Positions 25,629-31,144 of a stretch of 31,144 bases of DNA are shown piece by piece; positions within the stretch are counted from its first letter, which is position 1, and each line of letters starts with the position of its first letter. Under the pieces are notes generated by a model. It saw only the letters and a program-made list of their open reading frames with translations, ran no database searches and was not told the origin of the DNA. The stretch is from positions 1 to 31,144 of the forward strand of contig DASPKX010000157.1 of assembly GCA_035627835.1 (NCBI GenBank), read 5' to 3'. Source of the stretch: DASPKX01 sp035627835 (GTDB lineage: Bacteria > Verrucomicrobiota > Verrucomicrobiia > Limisphaerales > SXQI01). Position numbers and translations under genes: made by a program.

Positions 25629-25642
25629 AACGCATTTGCGTT
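25629..25642. promoter_or_regulatory. Palindromic operator site 2 in the pirin/activator intergenic region
   Basis: AACGCA-TT-TGCGTT has perfect 6-bp arms built from the same AACGCA/TGCGTT half-site as site 1 but in the opposite arm order. The right arm of this site and the right arm of site 1 also form a longer inverted repeat, CAACGCAAA (25606-25614) with TTTGCGTTG (25635-25643). The centre-to-centre spacing to site 1 equals three DNA turns, so bound dimers would lie on the same face. Confidence 0.55.
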
Positions 25643-25674
25643 GAGAAACCTCGGCTTTCCTTTAACATAGGTCC

Positions 25675-27150
25675 ATGGTGCGCGACCGCGAAGCTATGCA
25701 ATTACCACAAGACTCCCTGGCCGCGATGTTCGGTCAGAGGGAGGAGTTCTACCGCACTATCCTCGATAGCCTGGCCGAAGGAGTGCTCATAACCGATGCC
25801 GAAAGCCGCATTCTTTACGTCAATCGCGCGATGGAGGAGATGACCGGCTGCCGCAAAGAAGAAATGGTGGGGCAGGTGAGCTACGAGTTGCTGGCGCCCC
25901 GGAGCCGCTGGCCCTACATGCGCAAGCGGCTGCGAGACCGCCTTTCCGGCAAAGATGAAAACTACCACAACGAACTCGTGCGAAAGGACGGGAGCGTTGT
26001 CTGGATTTCCGTGCATGCCACACCATACCGGAACGCGCGAAATGAAATCGTCGGCACCATCGGCACAATCACTCGTATTGACCGCGAAAAGCGCCTCGAA
26101 ATGGAAAACGCCATGCTGCGCGACGAATTGCGCCGTGATGGACAAACCACCCAAATCATCGGCAGCAGTCCCGCCTTTCAAAAGGTCATGGAGCAGGTGC
26201 GAATGGTTGCGGCCACCTGTGCGAATGTTCTCATCCTGGGCGAGTCCGGCACCGGCAAGGAGCTAATCGCCAGCGCCATTCACGAGCAAAGCGATCGTTC
26301 CAATAAACCGTTCGTTCGCGTTAACTGCGCGAGCGTTCCCAAGGACCTGTTCGAAAGCGAATTCTTCGGTCATGTCCGCGGCGCATTTACCGGGGCGATC
26401 AAAGATCGCGTCGGCCGCTTCGAACTTGCCAGGGACGGCACACTTTTCCTCGACGAAGTCGGCGAGATTCCGCTCGATCTTCAGGCGAAATTGCTGCGGG
26501 TCATTCAGGAAGGCCAGTTCGAGAGGGTAGGGGACGATCGCACCCGGACGGTTAATGTTCGATTGATCTGCGCCACCAACCGCGATTTGGAAGCAGAGGC
26601 TAAAGCAGGGCGTTTCCGCGAAGATCTTTACTATCGCCTGAGCGTGTTTCCCATCAACCTTCCCCCTTTGCGCGAGCGCGCCGAAGATATTCCTCCCCTC
26701 GCCGAACACTTTCTCCGCCGTGCTGCTGAGCGCCTTGGCATGCCAACTCCTCGGCTCACCAAAGAACATTTGAAGCAGCTCAGCGAATACGAATGGCCCG
26801 GAAACGTTCGCGAACTCCAGAACGCCATCGAGCGGGCGGCCATCCTTTCCAGAAGTGATGGCAACCTCCGCTTTGCCTTGGGCCATTCACCTGCAAAAGC
26901 CTCAGGTGTCCCGCGCGCCAAAACCGCTCATCTTCCACCACACGGTGAAAGCTCCCTAACCGAACTAAAGCGCGCCGAACTCAAACTAATCGAGGACGCA
27001 CTCACAAAAACGAATGGCAAGATCTACGGCCCCGACGGAGCAGCAGCGCTGCTCGCAATGAAGCCAACCACCCTCACCTCGAGAATCCGTCGCCAAAACC
27101 TCAACCGCCCCACCAGAGGCTTCCCGGCGGACATGAATGGACATTTGTGA
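25675..27150 (+). CDS. PAS-domain sigma-54-dependent transcriptional activator (bEBP)
   Basis: 491 residues in three parts. A PAS domain at about 25-138 ('ILDSLAEGVLITDAESRILY', 'NELVRKDGSVVWISVHATPY') probably senses a small ligand or redox state. The AAA+ domain has Walker A 'GESGTGKE' (~189), the sigma-54-contacting 'GAFTGA' (~236-241, intact), Walker B 'GTLFLDEVGE' (~255) and 'WPGNVRELQN'. The C-terminal Fis-like HTH is of the NorR/FhlA type ('IYGPDGAAALLAMKP', 'TLTSRIRRQNL'). There is no receiver domain, so phosphorylation control is unlikely. The ATG at 25675 is preceded by AGG; MQLPQDS at 25696 is an alternative. It is divergent from the pirin operon with two palindromes between, so it likely activates that operon and perhaps itself. 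Confidence 0.93.
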   Translation: MVRDREAMQLPQDSLAAMFGQREEFYRTILDSLAEGVLITDAESRILYVNRAMEEMTGCRKEEMVGQVSYELLAPRSRWPYMRKRLRDRLSGKDENYHNELVRKDGSVVWISVHATPYRNARNEIVGTIGTITRIDREKRLEMENAMLRDELRRDGQTTQIIGSSPAFQKVMEQVRMVAATCANVLILGESGTGKELIASAIHEQSDRSNKPFVRVNCASVPKDLFESEFFGHVRGAFTGAIKDRVGRFELARDGTLFLDEVGEIPLDLQAKLLRVIQEGQFERVGDDRTRTVNVRLICATNRDLEAEAKAGRFREDLYYRLSVFPINLPPLRERAEDIPPLAEHFLRRAAERLGMPTPRLTKEHLKQLSEYEWPGNVRELQNAIERAAILSRSDGNLRFALGHSPAKASGVPRAKTAHLPPHGESSLTELKRAELKLIEDALTKTNGKIYGPDGAAALLAMKPTTLTSRIRRQNLNRPTRGFPADMNGHL

Positions 27151-27192
27151 ATAGAAAGGAGCAAAATCCCACCTGCGTTCACCGCGTCATCC

Positions 27193-27552
27193 ATGCAAGC
27201 GGCAGACTGGCTTCGTGTTCGGGTTCATGAGCACAACTTCAGGGCGAGCCTCTCACGGGTCGTTGAATACTCAGATGTGATTAGCGGCGCCAAGTTCACC
27301 CGCAGCGGGCTTGATGCACTCATGGGCGAGGTTCGCCGCGGACGCATCAGCACCATTGTTTGCTTCAACCTGGATCGTCTCAGGCGGTCACTCGCGCACC
27401 TGGCGCAAATCTGCTCTGAGCTTACAACTCACAACGTGGCACTGATTTGCACGTCACAAGGGATTGATACCAGCCACAACAACCCCGCAGGCCGATTGCA
27501 GCTAGGCGTGCTCATGGCCGTTGCTGAATTTGAGCGCAGTGGCCACGTATGA
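27193..27552 (+). pseudogene. Truncated serine recombinase (resolvase N-terminal domain remnant)
   Basis: The middle of the resolvase catalytic domain is recognisable: 'YSDVISGAKFTRSGLDALM', 'RRGRISTIVCFNLDRLRRSL', and 'GIDTSHNNPAGRLQLGVLMA' followed by 'VAEFERS'. The first strand with the catalytic Ser (usually YxRVS) is absent, and an in-frame TGA at 27148-27150 (the activator stop) shows no room for it. After EFERS the frame ends at 27552; the frame two over stays open to TAG at 27658 ('ATYERLSKTLQF', then Lys/Glu-rich). No DNA-binding domain follows. It cannot be an active recombinase. It marks an old insertion or recombination point at the edge of the small-gene region. A weak AAAGGAG at 27157 is too far from the ATG. 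Confidence 0.75.
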
Positions 27553-27732
27553 GCGCCTGAGTAAAACTTTGCAGTTCGTTTCACCCGCATACGGCGCGCA
27601 CGTGAAAAAGGTTGAGGCAGAGGAACAGAAGAAAGCCGCGAAAATTCCCAACTTCTAGCTTTGGACGTGCAACCGCATTTTTCTTTCTGGCCTTAGCGGC
27701 GACAGCCTTGATAAACAGCAGCAATCCGCCGC

Positions 27733-28137
27733 ATGAAAATCGCTTTATCACTTTTGGCCTGCATGCTCCTGGGCGCCTGCGCGACTAACCCGGTGCTGAG
27801 CGGGAAGCCGCAAGACTGGAAAGGCCGCAGCGCTGAGGAAATGAGAGCGGCGCTGGGCAATCCCACAAAAATTATCCCGCAGAAGGATGGTGAGGTTTGG
27901 GTTTACTCAAAGAGCGGGGAGTTCGTTGCTCCTGCGGAAGAGAACATGCGTTTCAGTGCGGCAGGCGGCGGGGGCGGCACCTTCATGGGTGCTTCGGGAG
28001 GCGTGAACACGACAAAGCAGCCCCAGCGGCAGGCAGAATACGAGAACGTGTGGAGATTTTTGGTAAAGGGCGGAAAAGTGAAAAAGTGGTATGCCCAGCG
28101 CTTCGTGGACGGGCAAGTTGTTTGGGAGGATCACTGA
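27733..28137 (+). CDS. Small lipoprotein, possibly BamE/SmpA-like fold
   Basis: The N-terminus 'MKIALSLLACMLLGAC' is a clear lipoprotein signal with Cys 16 as the lipidated residue. The following 'WKGRSAEEMRAALGNPTKII' and 'DGEVWVYSK' resemble the start of BamE/SmpA-type domains, in which a helix-turn of the form 'LG.P' precedes a beta sheet. A Gly-rich loop ('AAGGGGGTFMG') follows, then strands 'EYENVWRFLVKGGKVKKWYA'. At 134 residues it is an envelope protein anchored in a membrane. The fold is an inference; function unknown. It is convergent with the HTH gene and their 3' ends overlap by seven bases. Confidence 0.75.
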   Translation: MKIALSLLACMLLGACATNPVLSGKPQDWKGRSAEEMRAALGNPTKIIPQKDGEVWVYSKSGEFVAPAEENMRFSAAGGGGGTFMGASGGVNTTKQPQRQAEYENVWRFLVKGGKVKKWYAQRFVDGQVVWEDH

Positions 28138-28439
28138 TTGTCCACACGCTGCATCGGCAGGGTCGCTAAGTGAGCATCCATGCGATTGTTCCGCCTGGGC
28201 TTCCTGGGAACGGGCATTGGATCAGTAACGCTCTGCAAAGCCGCTTCAACGTCCTTCGCGACATACAGAATGTTTCTGGCATTCAGCCGAACCGTTCGAA
28301 TGTTAAAGCGCTGCACGAAGTTCCTAGCACTCTTCCTGTCCCTCAGGTGAAGCAGCGTTTGAATCTGCTTCAGCGTCATGTAGGGGCTTGCGCTGCTGTA
28401 TTTGCTCAGTTCGTTCGGCATAAGTGTTTTGCGCTCCAT
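28131..28439 (-). CDS. Small helix-turn-helix protein (excisionase-like)
   Basis: From the ATG at 28439 (MERKTLMPNELS) the protein has 102 residues; MPNELS at 28421, with GGAG ten bases upstream, is a good alternative. The core 'YMTLKQIQTLLHLRDRKSARN', 'FVQRFNIRTVRLNARNILYV' and 'AKDVEAAL' looks like a winged HTH of the MerR/excisionase type, where the last strand is the wing. The tail is basic ('PRKPRRNNRMDAH'). It may be a transcription factor or recombination directionality factor left by a mobile element; the neighbouring resolvase remnant makes the latter attractive but unproven. Confidence 0.6.
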   Translation of the reverse strand: MERKTLMPNELSKYSSASPYMTLKQIQTLLHLRDRKSARNFVQRFNIRTVRLNARNILYVAKDVEAALQSVTDPMPVPRKPRRNNRMDAHLATLPMQRVDNQ

Positions 28440-28522
28440 CACGGGCTTTTTCGTTTCAGGGGAACCCCGATTCCATCCGCTGCGCAGGAGGCGCACGTTA
28501 CTTCTGAATGAAGCTCTATTCA

Positions 28523-28601
28523 GCGCGTTCGAGTGAGCGCGCGAAAAATACCCGTGCTTTGCCTCTCGGGTGTTCGGCCCCTCTGGTGAGGGGCTTTTTT
28601 G
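28523..28601 (+). ncRNA. Structured RNA/terminator element, copy 1
   Basis: Hairpin 1: CGCGTTC, loop GAGT, GAG, a two-base bulge, CGCG (28524-28543). Hairpin 2: ACCCG (28550-28554) with CGGGT (28567-28571). Hairpin 3 is the intrinsic terminator GCCCCTC-TGGT-GAGGGGC followed by six T (28577-28600). The same three-part order with the same loops is found at 30237-30314. No plus-strand gene ends close to it (the lipoprotein stop is 390 bases upstream), so it may be the 3' part of an independent small RNA. No clear promoter was found. Confidence 0.5.
28577..28600 (+). terminator. Intrinsic terminator within RNA element copy 1
   Basis: GCCCCTC/GAGGGGC, seven perfect pairs, a TGGT loop and T6. On the plus strand it faces the minus-strand genes at 28620 and beyond, so it may also keep plus-strand transcripts from running into them. 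Confidence 0.85.
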
Positions 28602-28619
28602 CGTCCGGCTTACAACTCC

Positions 28620-28817
28620 TCAGTATTTCTTCCACTGCCTTGCCCCCCGCTTGTAGATAGCGGCTCGACTCTCAGGCGACTTTTGCAGGTGGGCGACGAG
28701 GACCTTTACTGCAACTCTTGCACTCACGCTCTCCCCAACGAGCCCTCCACGGCGCGAGAAAACAGCATATGGAGCGCGGGAGGGCACAATTTGATGCGAG
28801 AGAGTGTCTTCGTCCAT
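28620..28817 (-). CDS. Hypothetical small protein (65 aa)
   Basis: ATG at 28817, no strong Shine-Dalgarno. The second half 'VSARVAVKVLVAHLQKSPES' and 'RAAIYKRGARQWKKY' is helical and basic, which looks like a real protein, and codon third positions are moderately GC-rich. No family is recognised. It is on the same strand as, and 38 bases from, the gene at 28855. The opposite strand also has an open frame here, so confidence is low. Confidence 0.35.
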   Translation of the reverse strand: MDEDTLSHQIVPSRAPYAVFSRRGGLVGESVSARVAVKVLVAHLQKSPESRAAIYKRGARQWKKY

Positions 28818-28854
28818 AGTCGCTGATCAAACCAGCCAGGTGCAGCGGCCGCAA

Positions 28855-29073
28855 TCAGGAGTCCTCCGATGGGGGAGGCTTGTGTTGGTTGTCCAATGTC
28901 TTGCTGTGTGGATGCCTACCCTTCGAGCTGCTCCGGCACAACTCCCTCGCCTGGTTCAGGAGCGCCTCTGTCTCTTCACGCAACTGGCGAGCGTCGTCAG
29001 CAAGCGCGAACGCCCGCACAATGAGCGACTGGCGGCCTATGTCAGGATGGTCGGAGTTCGATTCGTGCGACAC
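28855..29073 (-). CDS. Hypothetical small helical protein (72 aa)
   Basis: GTG start at 29073, sequence MSHESNSDHPDIGRQSLIV and then a charged heptad-like helix 'DDARQLREETEALLNQAREL', ending in a polar disordered tail. Composition and codon use look coding, and better than the overlapping plus-strand frame 28804-29196, which is Arg/Leu-rich. No strong ribosome-binding site and no known family. The helix suggests a dimer or coiled-coil protein. Possibly co-transcribed with 28620-28817. Confidence 0.45.
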   Translation of the reverse strand: MSHESNSDHPDIGRQSLIVRAFALADDARQLREETEALLNQARELCRSSSKGRHPHSKTLDNQHKPPPSEDS

Positions 29074-29192
29074 AGGGACGAAGAAAGTTGCACAGGAAAG
29101 AGAAGATTCAAGGGCCTCGAGTTATTGGGTATTTCCTCGTTGCTATCGTTGCCGAGAGGATGCCGGAACAGGTTCAAGAGAGGGTCTCCCAT

Positions 29193-29221
29193 TTGACCGT
29201 CGCCTACACACCAAATACTCC
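29193..29221 (+). promoter_or_regulatory. Possible sigma-70-type promoter before the response regulator
   Basis: TTGACC (29193-29198) matches the -35 box in five of six places; TACTCC 17 bases on is a poor -10. Transcription would start near 29228, so the true start codon might be the TTG at 29263, not 29227. The remainder of 29074-29226 holds no evident gene. Confidence 0.25.
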
Positions 29222-29226
29222 TCCTA

Positions 29227-29898
29227 TTGCACTACCGTCGCTTACTGAGTAAATGTGAGCTGTTGATCACCGCCATTTACATCGATCCGCACCTTTTGGT
29301 CCGCAAAGCCATGATTTGCCTGATCCAGGATCAGACCAACATCAACTTCCTAGCGGACGTCGGAGACGGCGCTGAGGGGCTGAAGGCTTTTAAGAAGCAC
29401 TCGCCCGATCTAGTCATCACCGAGGCAATGCTGCCGCACGGGCGCGCTGGAGAAGTTCTACGCAGCGTCCGCGAGGCAAAAGGGAACACTCTGGTCCTTT
29501 CAGCGCATTTTGATGACGCATATGTCACTGAGGCACTGCGAGCGGGTGCCTTGGGTTACGTTCTGAAGCAGGACGAACCGGAGACGCTGCTTTCCAGCAT
29601 TGCTGCGGTGGCCAAGGGAGAACCTTATTTAAGCCCCCGCCTACGCGGTTGCGCTGTCCGTGCTGCGGTCCAGAAGGACCTTCCTGCCGGAAGCATACTA
29701 GAGACCTTAACCCAACGTGAGCGAGAGGTGCTCAGGCTGGCGGGGGAAGGGAACTCGTCCAGCGAGATCGCTGATCATCTGTTTATCAGTCGCCGCACAG
29801 CTGAAACTCACCGGGCGAACCTCATGCGGAAAATTGGCGCGAAATCCCAGACTGACCTGGTGCGCTTTAGTGTGCGTCATGGGCTAATCTGCGCCTGA
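29227..29898 (+). CDS. NarL/FixJ-type response regulator with Glu at the phospho-acceptor site
   Basis: Receiver domain at about 15-125 and LuxR-type HTH at about 160-222 ('LTQREREVLRLAGEG', 'SSEIADHLFISRRTAETHRA', 'NLMRKIGAKSQTDLV'). In the receiver, the conserved Lys is present ('YVLKQDEPETL', ~114) and a Ser replaces Thr ('LVLSAHFD', ~92). But the segment that is normally 'PDLVLLDxxMP' reads 'PDLVITEAMLPHG', so the acceptor Asp is Glu (~66), and only one of the two acidic-pocket Asp residues remains ('YIDPH'). The output domain looks intact. It likely binds DNA without phosphorylation. The start is uncertain: TTG at 29227 or TTG at 29263. No histidine kinase lies nearby. Confidence 0.9.
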   Translation: MHYRRLLSKCELLITAIYIDPHLLVRKAMICLIQDQTNINFLADVGDGAEGLKAFKKHSPDLVITEAMLPHGRAGEVLRSVREAKGNTLVLSAHFDDAYVTEALRAGALGYVLKQDEPETLLSSIAAVAKGEPYLSPRLRGCAVRAAVQKDLPAGSILETLTQREREVLRLAGEGNSSSEIADHLFISRRTAETHRANLMRKIGAKSQTDLVRFSVRHGLICA

Positions 29899-29906
29899 TC
29901 GGAAAA

Positions 29907-29933
29907 GCCGCGCAAGGTTTGATCCTGCGCGGC
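29907..29933 (+). terminator. Stem-loop after the response regulator stop
   Basis: GCCGCGCA and TGCGCGGC form a perfect 8-bp stem with an 11-base loop nine bases after the TGA. The T tract is missing (CATACTCC follows), so it may be a Rho-assisted end, a stability element or a readthrough point. Confidence 0.5.
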
Positions 29934-29956
29934 CATACTCCACGAGTAACCCAAAG

Positions 29957-30250
29957 TTGCGCGGAGGCAATTTGTGCGAAGGCTCCTGCGCCACTGCAAT
30001 GTGCTTCGGAAGCTGCGCCGTTCAACCTGATTATCGCATCATACCCGTGTGGTCGGACCGCTACCTTTTGCGAGACAAGGCACGACCTCGTGCGGCGGTG
30101 CCTCTCTGCTACGTTGGCATGGACTTATCAACGCCGCGCGGGCCTTCCGCTTTCAGGGAATTGCCCGATTTCCTGCTCCACTCAACTTTGGCAGCCTCCC
30201 TGCGCGAGTTGAAGCAATGGCTTGCGATCAACTCAGGCGTGTTCGGGTGA
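29957..30250 (+). CDS. Doubtful 97-aa ORF leading into RNA element copy 2
   Basis: Open frame with a TTG start and no Shine-Dalgarno. Cys-rich start 'NLCEGSCATAMCFGSC', then 'DYRIIPVWSDRYLLRDKARP' and 'PDFLLHSTLAASLRELKQWL'. Third-position GC is fairly high, as in real genes here, and its TGA lies in the loop of hairpin 1 of the RNA element. Two other frames are also open here, so it may be spurious. If it is not real, 29934-30236 contains no other recognisable feature. Confidence 0.3.
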   Translation: MRGGNLCEGSCATAMCFGSCAVQPDYRIIPVWSDRYLLRDKARPRAAVPLCYVGMDLSTPRGPSAFRELPDFLLHSTLAASLRELKQWLAINSGVFG

Positions 30251-30314
30251 ACCGCACGAAACCCCGTGCATCCTTGCTGGGTGTTTTTGCCCCTCCTAAG
30301 GAGGGGCTTTTTTG
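30237..30314 (+). ncRNA. Structured RNA/terminator element, copy 2
   Basis: Hairpin 1: CGTGTTC, loop GGGT, GAA, bulge CCG, CACG (30238-30258). Compared with copy 1, a C-G pair has become T-A (30240 with 30256) and a T·G wobble has become T-A, so pairing is kept while bases change. Hairpin 2: ACCC (30261-30264) with GGGT (30279-30282). Hairpin 3 is the terminator at 30289-30313. It lies 75 bases upstream of the receiver gene ATG, so it could act as a leader attenuator for that gene or as the end of the upstream transcript. Confidence 0.5.
30289..30313 (+). terminator. Intrinsic terminator within RNA element copy 2
   Basis: GCCCCTCC-TAA-GGAGGGGC, eight perfect pairs, followed by six T. One pair longer than the terminator of copy 1 but otherwise the same stem. 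Confidence 0.85.
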
Positions 30315-30388
30315 TTGCACAGTTTTTCCTAAATATTTCTGTCTCCCGATTGATACAGGTGAGCCGTTTGATATCGTCCCGCAGCGAT

Positions 30389-30817
30389 ATGGTGCGCTGC
30401 GACAGAATTATTCTGATTGATCGTTCCGCGACTGTTCACAAGGAAGTCAAAGCGGCGATGCTGAAGATCAATCCGGCCATTGACGTCATAGCGGTAAATT
30501 CAGTCACAGAAGCACGCTTGGTGTTACCCCCTCCTGACCCCGCCCGAGTTGGGTTCATTCTGCTGGATTGCAACTCCCCCTCACCGAATGCAGCGCAGGA
30601 CTTTCTAAGGTGGAGAAAAGTAACGGAGCCTTGGCCGAGAATACCCACTTTGCTCATTGGGGAGCCGACCGCTTTGGAACTTGCCCAGGCATATAATGCG
30701 GGCATCACGGACGCTATACGCAAACCGCTCTCACCTGAGCTATGGGAGCTTCTGCTTGCTCGGACTTTGGCCGATTGGTGCAATCAAGCGGAAGCCGCAA
30801 AGGGCAGCAAAGCTTAA
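30389..30817 (+). CDS. Stand-alone receiver-domain protein (CheY-like)
   Basis: From ATG 30389 (MVRCDRIILIDRSATVHKEV) the protein is 142 residues and only a receiver domain. 'ILIDRS' supplies the acidic pocket, 'VGFILLDCNSP' places the acceptor Asp at the end of strand 3, 'LLIGEPTALELAQ' is strand 4 (Gly where Thr/Ser is usual), and 'YNAGITDAIRKPLSPEL' has the conserved Lys and cis-Pro. It is therefore probably phosphorylatable, in contrast to the regulator at 29227. There is no output domain. No kinase is in the window. Longer starts back to 30266 would add a sequence derived from the terminator region and are unlikely. Confidence 0.8.
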   Translation: MVRCDRIILIDRSATVHKEVKAAMLKINPAIDVIAVNSVTEARLVLPPPDPARVGFILLDCNSPSPNAAQDFLRWRKVTEPWPRIPTLLIGEPTALELAQAYNAGITDAIRKPLSPELWELLLARTLADWCNQAEAAKGSKA

Positions 30818-30984
30818 CGCTTCTCTTTATCCTCTTTGGCGTTCTGCTCTCGGATTTCTTTGCCCCGCTCCTTCGAGTCTTTGATGTGGCTATCCACCTC
30901 GTCGATGCGCTGGTGCAGGCGCTTGAGCATTTCGGTATTAGCCTCAATGGCCTTTTTCAGCCGTTGGATGTCTCGTTCGGGCAT
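30814..30984 (-). CDS. Small coiled-coil protein (56 aa)
   Basis: MPERDIQRLKKAIEANTEML, then 'KRLHQRIDEVDSHIKDSKER', and a very charged Lys/Glu tail. Hydrophobic residues at heptad positions (I, L, I, L, L, I, V, I) over about 40 residues indicate a dimeric coiled coil. The gene is convergent with the receiver gene; the stops overlap by four bases. Weak ribosome-binding site. Its length and simple composition mean chance is possible, but the opposite-strand frame is poor, so I consider it real. Function unknown. Confidence 0.6.
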   Translation of the reverse strand: MPERDIQRLKKAIEANTEMLKRLHQRIDEVDSHIKDSKERGKEIREQNAKEDKEKR

Positions 30985-30996
30985 AGCACTTGCGAT

Positions 30997-31144
30997 ATGA
31001 GTAAAGAATCTGTTCCGCGCCGCCTCAGCAGCCTGATCGCGAGATCATTTAACTTACAACCGACCGGCCATAGGGGACAACCTGACGAAAGCTCAGGGTT
31101 GCCGCTTGAGGTTCGTTTCTTAACTCTCCCCCCTTCGTCGGACT
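30997..31144 (+). CDS. Possible start of a gene running off the window (49+ aa)
   Basis: ATG at 30997 opens a frame that continues to the window end (MSKESVPRRLSSLIARSFNL ...). It begins only 12 bases from the divergent coiled-coil gene and has no clear Shine-Dalgarno. An imperfect hairpin lies inside at 31078-31101 (CAACCTGA with TCAGGGTTG). No family can be named from this fragment. Confidence 0.3.
   Translation, partial: MSKESVPRRLSSLIARSFNLQPTGHRGQPDESSGLPLEVRFLTLPPSSD

Noticed and set aside
25610..25630. A second GG-N10-GC site on the minus strand (CGG...TTTGC) as sigma-54 promoter
   Set aside because: The -24 box is poor (CGGTAT instead of TGGCAC), it falls between the two palindromes, and its start site would be over 100 bases from the pirin gene.
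28384..28536. Plus-strand open frame ending at the TGA in hairpin 1 of RNA element copy 1
   Set aside because: No start codon with a ribosome-binding site, antisense to the HTH gene, and the resemblance to the end of the 97-codon frame at copy 2 is explained by the conserved RNA hairpin.
28804..29196. Plus-strand 130-codon open frame
   Set aside because: Rich in Arg and Leu, no domain or ribosome-binding site, and overlapped by a more protein-like minus-strand frame at 28855-29073.
31078..31101. Hairpin CAACCTGA/TCAGGGTTG as terminator or attachment site
   Set aside because: It has a bulge, no T tract, and no second copy in the window.

Overview
The window looks like the chromosome of a member of the Verrucomicrobiota, probably near the Pedosphaera/Limisphaerales group. 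This is judged by eye from gene content and protein style (a compact overlapping type II secretion operon with a very long secretin, a carbamoyltransferase–SxtJ–SGNH–DUF5989 cassette, and a giant FlgD-like/propeller/PA14/LamG secreted protein); no search was run. The DNA is moderately GC-rich, and most of the first 25.5 kb is on the minus strand.

Layout: (1) 1-2512: 3' end of a sugar-phosphate isomerase/epimerase with a clean terminator, a small conserved protein, an integral membrane protein and ruvB. (2) 2575-6122: four minus-strand genes for a large carbamoyltransferase, an SxtJ-like membrane protein, a membrane-anchored SGNH hydrolase and a 52-residue DUF5989 protein, joined by 1-4 base overlaps; a 15-codon leader ORF with a very strong Shine-Dalgarno lies upstream. 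(3) 6310-7545: a DEAD-box RNA helicase. (4) 7664-19637: a 12-kb operon read gspE-F-G-H-I-J-K-L-M-C-D, nearly every junction overlapping. It supplies ATPase, inner-membrane platform, five pseudopilins, assembly factors and a secretin with six N-type repeats; only the prepilin peptidase is absent. (5) 19850-23423: a large exported protein broken by two single-base frameshifts, possibly a substrate of the secretion system. (6) 23521-27150: a pirin, nitroreductase and VOC-dioxygenase operon divergent from a PAS-AAA+ sigma-54 activator, with two related palindromes in the shared intergenic region and a sigma-54-like site at the operon start. This reads as a quinone/electrophile detoxification unit with its own activator.

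(7) From 27150 the character changes. A truncated serine recombinase opens a region of short, mostly unfamiliar genes: a lipoprotein, an HTH protein, small hypotheticals, a LuxR-type response regulator whose phospho-acceptor Asp is replaced by Glu, a stand-alone receiver, and a 56-residue coiled-coil protein. Two copies of a ~78-nt element occur here 1.7 kb apart on the plus strand. Each has a 5' hairpin with a compensatory base-pair change between the copies, a second ACCC/GGGT stem and a GCCCCTC...GAGGGGC-T6 terminator. This looks like an undescribed structured RNA or attenuator and is the most novel item in the window.

No tRNA, rRNA, CRISPR array or complete insertion sequence was seen.
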